Assembly (NCBI GenBank): GCA_034008185.1
Contig: CM067082.1
Location: 86,055,684-86,119,683 of the forward strand
DNA length: 64,000 bases
Direction of reading: 5' to 3'
DNA from: Gorsachius magnificus
Taxonomy: Eukaryota > Chordata > Aves > Pelecaniformes > Ardeidae
The notes beneath the pieces are model-generated. The model made no database searches. It saw only the letters and a list, made by a program, of their open reading frames with translations, and had not been told where the DNA came from. This document shows positions 13,401-23,736 of this stretch, one piece after another. The position numbers and the translations under genes were made by a program. Numbering within the stretch: position 1 is the stretch's first letter; each line of letters starts with the position of its first letter.

Positions 13401-13594
13401 TGATAACTCAGCAGTAAGATAAAATCATTAATTCTTCCCTTGAAAGGCTCAACTTTGAAAAAGGGTGTTCCCCACAATGACCTTCTTGCTGCCTTATGAT
13501 ACTCTGCAGGAAGAGAAAATCAGCAACTCTTTCCTTGAAAGGCTCAAATTTGAAAAGGTAGAGCTCCCCTACAGCGACCTTTTTGCTGCTTTAC
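13401..13594. repeat. Diverged tandem duplication, period about 96 bp
   Basis: The unit starting with 'tgataactcagcag' at 13401 is repeated from 13497 ('tgatactctgcagg'). Shared landmarks are 'ccttgaaaggctcaa' at about 13438 and 13533, 'tttgaaaa' just after it, and 'gacctt(c/t)ttgctgc' near each end. By eye the copies are roughly three-quarters identical, so the duplication is old. There is no known repeat family or coding frame spanning it. Confidence 0.8.
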
Positions 13595-15245
13595 TCCCAT
13601 CTCCCTTTCATTATCTCTCTTCTCACGGGGCTTGAAGAAAAATGCGTACACCTTAAGTTAGGGAAAAGCTCTGTGACTGTACAATTCACAGGTGGAGTTT
13701 AAGGAAGGTGAACTAAGGGCCACTGAATCTGTAATTTCTTTTATGTGTTCCGCACGTTTGTGCAATGCAGAGCTGGCAGGGCCTTCCCGGGCTCCCTGGA
13801 GACACCCAAAAGGCTTCATAGCAGAAGGGAGTAATTGCAGCAAGTATGCTGGCAGGTGAAGGACAACCGCAAGATGATTTTCAAACCACAGCTAAGGAAA
13901 CTGTGTCAAGGAAGTGTGACAGCAGGGGAGATGCCTGCGTGAGCTCATCAGCTCTGTTCTCCACTACCTGTGGAAGCCTTGTGAAAGGCACTGAATTTGG
14001 AGGGCTAGGATCTGTCCCAGGCACTGCTTTCCTCCTGGTTCTGGATACATGCCTTGAACAGGAAAGGTGTTTTCACAGGTGATTGAAGGCCTCTGTTGAG
14101 GGTCTGCGACCTGGTCCGTTGACTTTCATTTTCTTGCTCAACTCCCAGCCTGCTCTTGTAGAATGACGCTTTTAGTTTGGATAAGCTGTGGTGTGGACTT
14201 GCTTGCCATGTTTGCAGAGGTGTGAAATGGAAGCTGAAGTCTTTCTCTGGGAGAGCAGAAAAGCATGAAGAGGAGTCATGGTGAGGCTAAGGGTGGGATT
14301 GGAGTAAAATGCTGTATTAGGAATAAGCATGAGGAGTTGAGCACTGGTGAAAATGGGGGGAAAAAAAAGATGGAGTAGCTGTTTCTTGACAGTTGAAGCT
14401 TAAGATACAGTAGCAGCTGTAACTGGAACAGAGAAAAGGTCTGAAGAATCACAATGTCCTTTTTTTAGTTTTGTTTTTTTTTTTCCCTGAATGAAATTAG
14501 AGAGGTATTTGTTTTGTCTTTAAAGGACACGTAAACAGAAAAACCTCAAGATAAGCTGTAAAATCTGGCTTGCAAAGGGGTATATGGAAGGACCAATGTT
14601 TTCCCAAGACCTTGCATTTCTCTTCCACTATTCCTTAACCTTACTAGACTTTGAGCTTCTGCACAGGAGTCCTACCTTACTGAAAACTTCTCACTCACTG
14701 TTGGCCATCATGCAAATACGCTTAAGATGTGATGCTTTGGCACCAATCCAGACTTGGATCACTTGTTGTAGGTGACATAACTTTGAGAAAGTATTAACAT
14801 ATAGATATGCTAGGACTGTCCCCTTCAGCTGCTGAAGTGCATCCATCTGAAAGCCCTGTTTGATGAGCCATTTGGGTTTTTTGGTGGCAGTTGGTTGTTT
14901 TGTTGATTTTTTGCTTGTTTGCTTTTTAAGGTATGTGGAGAAACCATAACTGAGAGGAACACTGCCTCTGGCTGTCCTTAGTGAAAGAAACATGGCCAAT
15001 TTTTGTTGTTTTGCTTAGATGCCCTCTGTTGGATGGTAATAAAAATGGTGCTGCTATGCAATGCTTTTCAGCGTTAAATGCCTTAACAGTTTTTATAAAA
15101 GCTGTATTTTTAGACATGTTTTACAGAAGGGGAAACTGTGACACAGCTCAGTGTAGTGACTTGTCCTATGTCACCTTGCCATCCGCTTGGAGACTGGTCC
15201 TCTTTGGTCGGTTGTCCCCAGTAAGGGCGGTGTTACTGCTACCTT

Positions 15246-15250
15246 GTCAC
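15246..15250. repeat. Target-site duplication, left copy (GTCAC)
   Basis: GTCAC directly precedes the LTR-like element and recurs at 15999-16003 directly after it. Five to six bases is the usual duplication size for retroviral integration. A 5-base match by chance is possible. Confidence 0.45.
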
Positions 15251-15998
15251 TGTCATGGATGGAGTGAGAGGGAGGCAAAAATAATATAGTTTATTGGTGT
15301 AAACCAGTGAGTTAACAAAGTTCAGTGGTAAATGCGACAATAGTTTATAAGATTCAATGGCAAGGTACACTTAGTTATTTACTGCACAGAGGACAGGGTC
15401 AGACAAAACTGTCAGAGAGACCCTCCTGTTGAGTCATGAGGTTCAGAAAAGATCCCCTTGCTTTCTAAACTCCTTCTCAGAGAGGAGTCTAAGTGCGGCT
15501 GGATCCAGTCCTAGTCCCAGACTTGGTCAACGGTTTATGTCTAAAGGATTATATATGCGCAATCAATCCTTTATGTCACTTAGCTAAGATTTCAAAGTTA
15601 GCATGCCATTAGCCGCTTACCAAGAATCTGTTGCAGTAAGGAGTCTCTCAAGGTCGAGGAGTAACCTTGAGAGGCGTCCCTGCTCAAGGGGAGATCCTGG
15701 CATGCAGCATGCTGCTGTGCAGGAGAGCTCAAAGGGCTCTCGGGCTGCTCATTATTTATGGGGGTAAGATAATTGGCTCATGGTCATATTTGCATACTGA
15801 CCACTGTGCTTAGGTGGGCACATTCCACAATAGCTCTTGGCTATTGTATTGTTATCTGTCTCCCCCCCCCCCCCCCCCCCCAAAAATCCAGTGGGTGCAT
15901 CCTTCAGGACCAGACACATCTATCACCGCTGCCACAGGTGGTTATCACTTGAAAGAGGTCAAGGGGAGGGGGAGTCGGAGGCGAGGGGGGACCACAAT
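15251..15998 (-). mobile_element. Solo LTR candidate of an endogenous retrovirus
   Basis: The element is about 748 bp, begins TGTCATGG on the plus strand, and is bounded by candidate 5-bp GTCAC duplications. Read on the minus strand it has a promoter-like TATA box (CATATATAAT, plus 15548-15557) and a poly(A) signal AATAAA (plus 15290-15295) about 40 bp from its 3' end, the order expected of U3-R-U5. Stretches such as 'caatagtttataagattcaatgg' are, from memory, shared by a dispersed avian LTR family, but I cannot name the class. The 15998 edge lacks a clean CA terminus. No second LTR or internal gag-pol sequence lies nearby, so it is a solo LTR left by recombination. It contains a C20 run. Confidence 0.55.
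15862..15881. repeat. C20 homopolymer inside the LTR-like element
   Basis: Twenty consecutive cytosines (G20 on the minus strand) lie in what would be U3. It may reflect true sequence or an assembly-sensitive length; such runs are mutable and form quadruplex or i-motif structures in vitro. Confidence 0.9.
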
Positions 15999-16003
15999 GT
16001 CAC
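15999..16003. repeat. Target-site duplication, right copy (GTCAC)
   Basis: It matches the GTCAC at 15246-15250 on the other side of the LTR-like element. Confidence 0.45.
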
Positions 16004-19000
16004 CGTCACCTTCCACTTAGAAGGTAACTCTTCATGTGTTTCTTTTTATGTGCTTTTTCATTACAATGTCCTTTTCTGAACAATTTAAGCTTGATCTCTG
16101 GTTCAGAAAGTTTGCTGGTGCTGGGCTTTTCTTTTGTTTATCTTTTCACCTGAGGAGCTCTGAGCTGGAGGAAGCAAAACAAACATTGAGTAAAGTATGT
16201 TCCAGTGTTATGTGAGGACTCCCTGAGATTTACAAGGCTTTCTTTTTAAGAGCCACAGATTTTATTTTTGGAAGAGTTGTTTTCCTTTCGTGTAACATGT
16301 GATTGGCTTGGTGCACTTGGACTGATGCATGAGAAAAGGTTTAAAGGGAAAACCCTTTAAAATTGCATGTTAGCAGTTTCTCTGGAATTCAGTGGTACTC
16401 AAATTCCACGTGCTACATTATAGTTAATATGATTAGATGCTGTCAAACTAGGCAAGATTAAAATGTACATGGGGTATCAGTCTTCATGTGTCAAGATGAT
16501 CACTGACTACTTGAGTTATAGCTGCTGAAACATCACCTGTAGCTGTGTTATTGCATAATTACAAGTTCTGGTTCCTGTAGCTGGCAAAATACCAAAGCAG
16601 TCTGATCCTTTGGGCTGATCCTATTGTAGAAGATTTCTATCTATGATAAAACTGCTAGCTTTTCAAATCAGTTCTCAAACATTTGGATTTTTTCTAAATG
16701 TATATGTAGTCTTGGTTCTATCTGCAGAATGGTATGCAATTTCATACAGTAATGCATCATTTGTCTCTGTCCTGGCGATTATTAATCATGTACATACAGT
16801 ATGTAGCACTTTTTCTGCATTGAATAAGATTAGATACTGCTAAAAATTGTTTGAATTGGTGTTTGCTTTCTGCACAAAAGTTGCACACTTAACTTCATGA
16901 AAGGACTGATGTCTATATTAAAATTATTCAATAGGATTTGCTTGAACTTAACATCTCTCTTGCATTCACAGTATTCTTCAGTTTACTTGTGTACAAAATG
17001 GAGATAATAACCTATTGACTTTTCACTGTTGTTTCAGGCTTGATTAGTAGTTTTAAAATGCTGACATACCTACTGATGGAAGTCAGTCAGCGAGTGCAAA
17101 GTAGCCTGGGAGTCAGTAAGTGCAGTAGTTGGTAGAACTAGAGTTGCCCAGCATTGGGTTTTAGTGAGGAGTAAGCAACCCATGGCAGGGATGCCAGCGG
17201 TGGCTTGTAAGCAGATGCCAAATGGTGTGTGGTAGGGCTGGCATAACATTGGGAGTACGGAATTCCGAGAGAGGCACGGCCTTCGACTCCTGGGGAAATG
17301 CAAAGCCAAGCAGGCCATAGGAAGAGCTGTCTGATGTGGAAGCGAGATGTTGATGAGAGGGTTACTGACAGCATCTTGTCTCTTTGAAGGTAGCATCATC
17401 TGGCCTCTGCTGAATACCTACCGGCATGCTAGTTTGGGATGGAGAAATACAAACAGGTACACTGCCCTTCTGAAGTGGATAGCCTTGCTTAGTCCAGGTG
17501 ATAGTTCATGGAGCTTCTCCTCCAGCAAAAAGGGTTGGTAGATGCTGTGCTTCCAGAGGCAGCATACCTGTGCTGTGAGGTTTTGTAGTTAATGCTATTA
17601 ATTGCATCAGTGTCAAAGACACACACCCCTCCCCAAGTGTATGTTCTTGAGCATACACTGAGCAAATAAAAAGTACAAAAGAATCCCTGCTGCAGAGCTC
17701 ACAAAAACTAGCAGTGACCTGGAAAGTGATGAGCAAACAAACTAACAAGTGCAGGAAAAACTGATATAAGTTGTCACCTTGGGCTTCCTAACTAAGCTGG
17801 TGTCCTTCTGAATGTTGCTGGTCACAGTGCTGTTGGTCAGACTGCCCACAATAACGTCCCTGCTTTGGTGTTATCCAAGGTCTGAGCCGCAGTCGCACAA
17901 ATGAGACCTTTGCTGGGCATTATTTTACTGGTACATTTTTATATTATTCTTTTTACTGACTTGAAGATAAAGATATATGCTGACAAGGCTCATGCTGAAG
18001 AGTTCTGCTTTAGCTCTCTGATCAAAATTTAGGACTGTTGTCTACCATACAAACTCATTTTGAGAGGTATCCAACTTGAACAGTTCCAGAATCCATTTGT
18101 CACTGTTGCTTAGAAGCATTTGATGGTTTTGATGCATTTTCAATCACTGCTTACAGCACTCTCTAATGTTTTCACGGCACTTGGCTTGGTGGCTGTGATC
18201 CTTTGCTGCATAGGTGTGGTGGTTTTTTTTTTATTATTCTGCTTAAGACACCCTCTGCTTGCAGCAGCTGTGACTTGTGCCCATCAAGGTAAAAAGATAG
18301 CATTTTTATTGCTGCTGCAAATCTTTCTGCACTGGGTGCTTATAGGTACCTAGCAATACAGCAGCCTCAGAGCCAGCAATGCTGGTTGCAAAGACTCTGT
18401 GGGGGCAAAGTGAGACTAATGCCTATTTCCAGCCCCTCTGGTGAGAACTGCTCGGAGCAGAGAAAACCCCCTCTGTCCTCCCCAGCACGTCAAAATCCGG
18501 CAGCTAGCTGCTAATTGCCTTTACAGTGATTCACATGCCATCTGCCATTGCTTGGATCTTTTGTCATGTATGGTAGGCTCTAGGCGGTTCCATAAACTTC
18601 ATGTGGCTCTTCTGTCAGCAGCACTGACTCGATGCAGCATGGTAATAACAGCGATACAGCTATGTGCAGAAATGAATTAAGAAAGTATTTACTTATTGTC
18701 ACCCTTTCTTTTGGCATTGAGGGGACAGGACTCTCTGGGATAAGGGATGGGGGGGGGGAAGGAAGAAAAATTCAGTTGTGTGCCACTAAGGGTTCCCCCA
18801 CCCTCACAGAAAAGCAACTCAGATGGTGGGAGAGAGCTGTCAAAAATAATAAAAGTGCAAAGGATTATTGCGTATATGTGTATTGCTCCTTGTACGCAAA
18901 CCAGGGGCAAGCAGAGGAGAGCGTGACCTCCCTGCTGCGCCGTGGCCGGGGAGGCAGCAGGAGCCCTGCTTTCCCGGGGAGCCCTGCTTGCCCAGAGCCG

Positions 19001-19500
19001 GGGCACAGGGAGAGGTGAAGGTGCTGGTCCTGTCACAACTTACATAACGGTTGCATAAGAGTGCCGGTGCCGTGACTGTCAAAAACACGCGGGAAGGACG
19101 GGATTTTTCCCTCCCTCTGCTTCCTTATGGCTTGAATCAGAAGCTAAGTCTAAGATGCTGTTGTTTACTCTGCGTAGCCAGGCATTCTCTCTCCCCCCAC
19201 TTGAAGGGAGCAGGGGGGCTCCTGCTTTTGTTTAATCCTGCTTTGTTTTGCTCATAGTTCTTATTTCTCTTCTTGTCTTCCTCTTTTTTCTCTTTTGCGC
19301 GCATTTACATGTCGATACTCACTACTGCTGCTGCCATGGCTTTCAATAATTAAATGTTTTATCAGCATTTTCTAAAGCCACCTGGATGATTGCTGAAATG
19401 CCACCTTGTTTTAAAGTGGTCTCTTCAAAGCAGAGATGCTGCAGAATCTCACCTGGTTTTTCCTTTCCCCCATTCAAGCCTTCTTTGAGGATACTGATAT
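16004..19500. other. Noncoding stretch, partly GC-richer toward its end
   Basis: No gene is recognised. From about 18400 the DNA becomes richer in GC and lower in obvious repeats (for example 18890-19020), leading into the regulatory-looking block that follows. A G10 run lies at about 18750. The overlapping open frames at 18632-19088 on both strands show no protein family features and probably result from GC richness. Confidence 0.5.
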
Positions 19501-20090
19501 GCATCATCTATAAGCAGGCGCATAAAGCAGCTTAATATGTTAACGTGTTAGGAAACGGGGTGGTGAGGGAGGGTGAGAGCATGACATTATCCAATCGGTC
19601 TGTTCAGAGCTGCAGAACGAATGCTGTTTTTCCAGGCACCCAGGCGTGCACCATTGGAGGGTGTTGTACAGCTCCGTCAGTGCAGGCTGGCTTGCATGCC
19701 AGTGAATAAATTAATCCAGGAATAAGAAGTCGGAAAGGTGACTGGGAACGCCGGCCTCCTCATTCCCTGGGCAAGCTTTTTGCCAACTGAGCTGGAGGGT
19801 CAGTTAGTTCATTTAGCTCGGACGGGCAATGGCACTTTTGTATAATCCTCATGGCTCCCTCCAAACCACCGTGGCACTGATCCTTTCTGCTGCTGCAGGG
19901 CTGCTGGTGCAGCAATTTGTTTGTTTGGGGTTGGTTTTTTTTTTTTAGTTTTATGAAGCAAGAGAGAAGCTTTTGGCTTGCCTTTTTATTTTTCGCTAAA
20001 CGTGTGTAATTACCGGAGTCGGGAAAAGCGAATGGGTTTGTATGATCTGGTTCACTAGTGTTGATGAGGTGGTTAGCGCCATGCCTCAAT
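19500..20090. promoter_or_regulatory. Candidate conserved noncoding element (block A)
   Basis: The block is unique-looking sequence with clustered transcription-factor-type words: a CCAAT box at about 19590, an inverted repeat CTGGC-TTGCAT-GCCAG at 19687-19702, a K50-homeodomain-type TTAATCC at 19711-19717, and 'gtgtaattaccgg' near 20003-20015. It has no coding frame of note. The resemblance to vertebrate enhancers is by texture only; no alignment was made. Confidence 0.3.
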
Positions 20091-20590
20091 CAACCAGAGG
20101 ATTCCCCCAGGGCAGGTCTGGTCCCACCAGCGCATCGCATCCCTGGCCTGCCTGCCCGGGGAGGGAGCGGGGATGCTGCTGCTGCGGCAGATGAGGACCA
20201 GCCGTTGCCATGGAGATCGCTCCTACAGCCCAAACGCGGAGAAAGGGTACTCGATGCAGCGCACACCAGCTCGATGGAGACTGAATGGAGACCAAGCCGC
20301 CTGGAGGACAGGACCCCCGTCAGCCATCCCAGATGGAGATTTAATTTCCTTCCTCTCCCCCCGCCCCCCCCCCGCCCCAGCCCTCTCGCAGTGCTCCTTC
20401 TTCGAAGGCAGCAACACCAAACCTCTGAGCTGCCGCTGTGCAGCCAGCTCTGCCTCTCTCCTCGCCTCCCAAAGGCCGGGGGCAGCTTATTGATGGCTGT
20501 GTCATGGGGAAGAGGGGAGGGGGGACAGGGCATGGGGCTTTCATGAAGGAGCGTGCACCACTTGCCATGGGGGTTTCAGCGGGTGCCATG
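20090..20590. other. GC-rich patch with X-box-like site and G-runs
   Basis: It is locally GC-rich with C-runs at about 20358-20380 and a G-quadruplex motif at 20506-20537. A site at 20204-20217, GTTGCCATGGAGAT, resembles the RFX-binding X-box. Frames of 100-160 codons exist in several overlapping phases on both strands, as expected when GC richness removes stop codons; none resembles a known protein. It could be a minor CpG-rich promoter of an unseen transcript, but CpG density does not look high enough to call an island. Confidence 0.35.
20506..20537 (+). other. G-quadruplex motif in GC-rich patch
   Basis: G-tracts of 4, 4, 6, 3 and 4 are separated by short loops of 1 to 4 nucleotides. It fits the usual quadruplex pattern. 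Confidence 0.65.
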
Positions 20591-20594
20591 GGAT

Positions 20595-21140
20595 TTGTTT
20601 GCAGCATATGCGATGCTGTTAATGATTGAAAAATTACCACAACAATTAGTCATGGATCGCTGGAGGCAAGGCCCCCAAGCACTGTGGACAATATGATTAA
20701 ATCCATGTATGTGACAATTAACTCTCCTGCAGGTTTATCCACTAAGGAGATGGGAAGAAGATGGACAAAAAAAAAAAAAAATGACAGGCGAGAATAATGC
20801 GTCAGAATGGACCCGATACAGCTGGCACTATCAATTTTAATCTGACAATGAATTAATCACACTTGGATTAATCCCGTTCTTATTGCACCATTCTGGTTGC
20901 CTGTTTATTTATGTTCTTCTTCCTTTGTGCGCTACGCGGAGGCATGACGGATTTAATTCCTGTCCGTTCCATGTTTTTAAATTTAAAAGGCAAATCCTTC
21001 AGTCATGCCATGTTTGAGGTAGTCCGTGGTGCAATTATCTCATAAAAAACGAGCAGAGTCCAGATGCACCATGCCATGAATCCCCTTCTGTATCACAGCT
21101 GAGTAACTCTCAATAAATATTTGTTCACCCAGTATTCTCA
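20595..21140. promoter_or_regulatory. Candidate developmental enhancer / conserved noncoding element (block B)
   Basis: This is the most enhancer-like stretch in the window. It contains 'aaaattaccacaacaattag' at about 20628-20647, then a homeodomain cluster at 20831-20874: 'ttttaatctgacaa', 'gaattaatcac', and the perfect palindrome GGATTAATCC (20865-20874), which overlaps two bicoid-class (OTX/CRX/PITX-type) TAATCC sites head to head. Further on are 'tttatttatg', 'ttaaatttaaaaggc' and 'caattatctcat'. No open frame spans it and no repeat family is recognised. Dense ATTA words and a repeat-free background match known vertebrate conserved noncoding elements. Conservation is inferred, not measured. 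Confidence 0.4.
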
Positions 21141-23180
21141 GTGGGTAGATCTAGTACTGCCTGTCTGTCCAGCCAGACAGACATGCAGACACAGAGGTAA
21201 TGCTTTGCTTGTGCATTTATGTTGCCGTTAGGTAAAATTTGGTGCGTGTTCGTTGGTGATTCTTGTGCTTATGATTTTATTTTAAGGGACCAAAACCAGA
21301 CCTTTTGTAATGTTTAGATGTTATGTTACTAAGAAGATTCAGACTGGAAATGGAAGAAGGTCTGGTGCAGGAACCGGAGAGGGCAGATATAGATGATCCG
21401 GCATAAAATTTTTAAAAGATTAAGACTTTTAAAGGAAAAGAAGCACTAATGTTCGCTGGACACTGCTGAAATCTTGAGACTGTGTGTTTCAATAGGGAAT
21501 CTGCTCAAGTTAGCCAACTCTGTGCCCTTTCTAGCACAGTAAAGGTAGTTTGCTTACTGTACCATTGCTGTGCCTGCTCCCTGACAAGTCTCCTGTTCAC
21601 AAAGTGGCAACTGCAATTTAATGGATTGGACCAGCCACAGCTTAATTTCACTGGTAGCTACTGCAGGCCTCTCTCTTCTTTCCTCTCTTCCCATCCTTCT
21701 TCCTTGTTCTTATTTTGTAATCTCTAAAGATGATGTTTTAACTTTGTATTCAGGTGAACTCAAGAGATATATCTAGGCATGCTGTAAAGATTTGGTTTTA
21801 CTGTGGCATATTACTACCATGGTCTGCAATGCTTAACATTATTTTAAGTGTTCAGATTGCTAGTCTTAAGTGTCATACCCTTCCTGGCTTTTAAGATCCC
21901 AGTGAAAACATTGGAGATATTTAACTGTGTTCTTAAACAAGGTGACTTAAAGGCGTGTTTCCATTGAAATGACTAGTAAAATCCCTGCTGGTTTAAAATG
22001 CCAAGGTTTTTATCCAGGCTCCTCTATTTATGTATCAGTAAGTTGAAAATACAAAATGAAGTATAGCTGAGCCATCTTCTTCTAGAATGATAGTTCTTGT
22101 TCTGTTGTTGCCAGAGAGCACCATCTGTACTCCTGCTCTGGCCTGTGGGCTTAACCACAAAGAAACGAGCAAGTCCTACAAAGTCACTGGGCAATAAAGA
22201 TATTGGTGACCTTGATATGTAATTCAGTGCCCAAAGGAACCTTGCCTTTCTGTTGACAATGTAGCTTTCAAAAGGTGGTTTGGGGTAGGTTCATGAAGCT
22301 AGAGGATGTGAATTTTGCTTCTTGTGGGCAAAGGTGGCACGCTGCAACATGGGTAGAGCGGGTATCCTATTCACCAGTAGAATAGTATGTCCTGTGTGAA
22401 GGTCAAAGGAAACTGGCCCAGGTACCTCTAGCATGCCAGAAAATTTGCAGTGGGTTCTAGTCAGAATCTCAATCTCCCATTCGGCAGTAGTATTGGACAT
22501 CATAGCCCAAATAAAGCCAAATTTGAGCCAGAGCTGCTCTCCAGTCATTTCTCCCACTTTATATATTTCTGCATCTGGGGTGCATCTGGATTTGTCTGCA
22601 GTTATTATCTTCTTTTTTTTTTCCCTTCATTGAAAATCTCCAGGGAAATAACAACTAAAAATATTTTGAATGGGGAGGGTTTAAATCCACGTCTCCCCAA
22701 ATGCTGGGTTCTGATAGGTGTGTAGGCAGTAGTGGATATTAGGGATGATCTGTCAATAGTTTGATTCTCAAAATGTCCAAAACAATAGTAAAAAGGTTTC
22801 TTTGGGGTTGTTTTGTTGTTGGTGGTTTGGGGTTCTCTTTTATTTCTTTTGTCATGTGGTGAGATCAATTTTATGTTCTGATCCGCTTGTATCTTCTGGC
22901 AGCTCAGAAGAGGAGTTGAGTGTATTATAATATAAACTTGTAGCAGAGGATTGCTAGCTCAGCTGGGCAGCAGGGATAAAATTGACTTTACATCAATATC
23001 AAAATACTGTCTGTACAGGTGACATTAAATGCTAACAATATGAATTGAATTTCTTTGCTTATCTTCTTCCTGCTGCCCCATTCCCCTGATATAGTCTGGT
23101 GTTTTGCAGTTGAATTTGCTGCTGCTGCTTGATGGATAGCAAATTCTTGCTGATTACATAACTAATTGACAACTATGGAA
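21141..23180. other. Noncoding stretch, nothing specific seen
   Basis: No coding frame, RNA gene or repeat family is recognised. A short inverted repeat (GGGGAG...CTCCCC) lies at 22672-22698 and a T-run at about 22612-22622. Confidence 0.5.
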
Positions 23181-23710
23181 GTTACTTCTTTATTAAGCAA
23201 TTTATCAAGTGATTAGGAGATTGTTTATGTGGACTTTATTAACATAACACCACTAGTTGAGCGCATTAGTAGGAAGAAAGTATGAGATGGTTTGAGATGC
23301 ATTTTTAAAGCAAACTTTGTTTCATTTCCTCCGAGACTTCAAATCATAGGGGTATGATGCATTAAAACATTATTGCTTGGGGCTTCTTGCACTCATGGTC
23401 CATTGGCCAAATGCGTATTACATTTTACACCAATCAAAGTTTATTTAAATTTAATTAAGATTCACCAGACTGATTTGCTCTGCCTGTGTTATAAATAGAG
23501 CGAGAATGTCTTGGCTTAAGTTTGATTAACAGGTTTGGAGCTATATTACGTAGTTACGATATCAGTAAGTGCTATCGGCACACTTAAAGTTCGGTTTGGT
23601 TAAATTAGTAGTACGTAAGTGCTATCGGCACACTTAAAGTTACAAGCGGATGCTTCACGTGTGACAGTGCTTGCAACCCATGTCAAACCTGTGAAGGAGA
23701 GCATTGTTAA
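23180..23710. promoter_or_regulatory. Candidate conserved noncoding element with internal 27-bp repeats (block C)
   Basis: Features in order: TTAATAAC-like A/T words near 23240, the palindromic core TTGGCCAA at 23403-23410 inside 'ccattggccaaatgcg', a TCF/LEF-type ATCAAAG at 23433-23439, 'aatttaattaagattcacc', and 'tttgattaacagg' at 23521-23533. Then two perfect 27-bp copies at 23565-23591 and 23615-23641, and 'gcttcacgtgtgac' with a CACGTG E-box near 23657. No coding frame or repeat family is seen. Enhancer function is inferred from texture. Confidence 0.35.
23565..23641. repeat. Perfect 27-bp direct repeat, 50-bp period
   Basis: 23565-23591 and 23615-23641 are identical and the identity stops exactly at both edges. 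Each copy contains the dyad AAGTGCTATCGGCACACTT, in which GTGC pairs with GCAC around TATCG. The 23-bp spacer between copies is unrelated. Confidence 0.93.
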
Positions 23711-23736
23711 GCATTTTGTGCGTGTGGGTGTAGGGG

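Larger units (their letters stand above)
5346..15245. other. Long noncoding stretch without recognisable gene
   Basis: No convincing coding frame or RNA gene is visible. It contains a mixed TA/TG simple-sequence patch at about 7077-7120, a strong G-quadruplex motif at 7669-7688, a moderately GC-rich patch around 10040-10220 with overlapping but protein-unlike frames on both strands, a diverged 96-bp tandem duplication at 13401-13594, and T-runs near 14460-14490. Intergenic or intronic. Confidence 0.55.

Noticed and set aside
15814..16079. Two plus-strand frames with proline tracts
   Set aside because: The proline run is the C20 homopolymer inside the LTR-like element; not a protein.
20090..20590. 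CpG island promoter
   Set aside because: GC is high but CpG pairs look too sparse by eye, and no first exon follows. A computed observed/expected CpG ratio above about 0.6 would reopen it.
20058..20640. Several overlapping frames of 100-162 codons on both strands
   Set aside because: GC richness and C-runs remove stop codons in all phases; none has a recognisable domain or consistent coding signal.
22672..22698. tRNA-like T-arm with GGTTTAAATCC resembling a B box
   Set aside because: The 6-bp GGGGAG/CTCCCC stem has a 15-base loop, not a T-arm, and no A box, anticodon stem or acceptor stem is found upstream.
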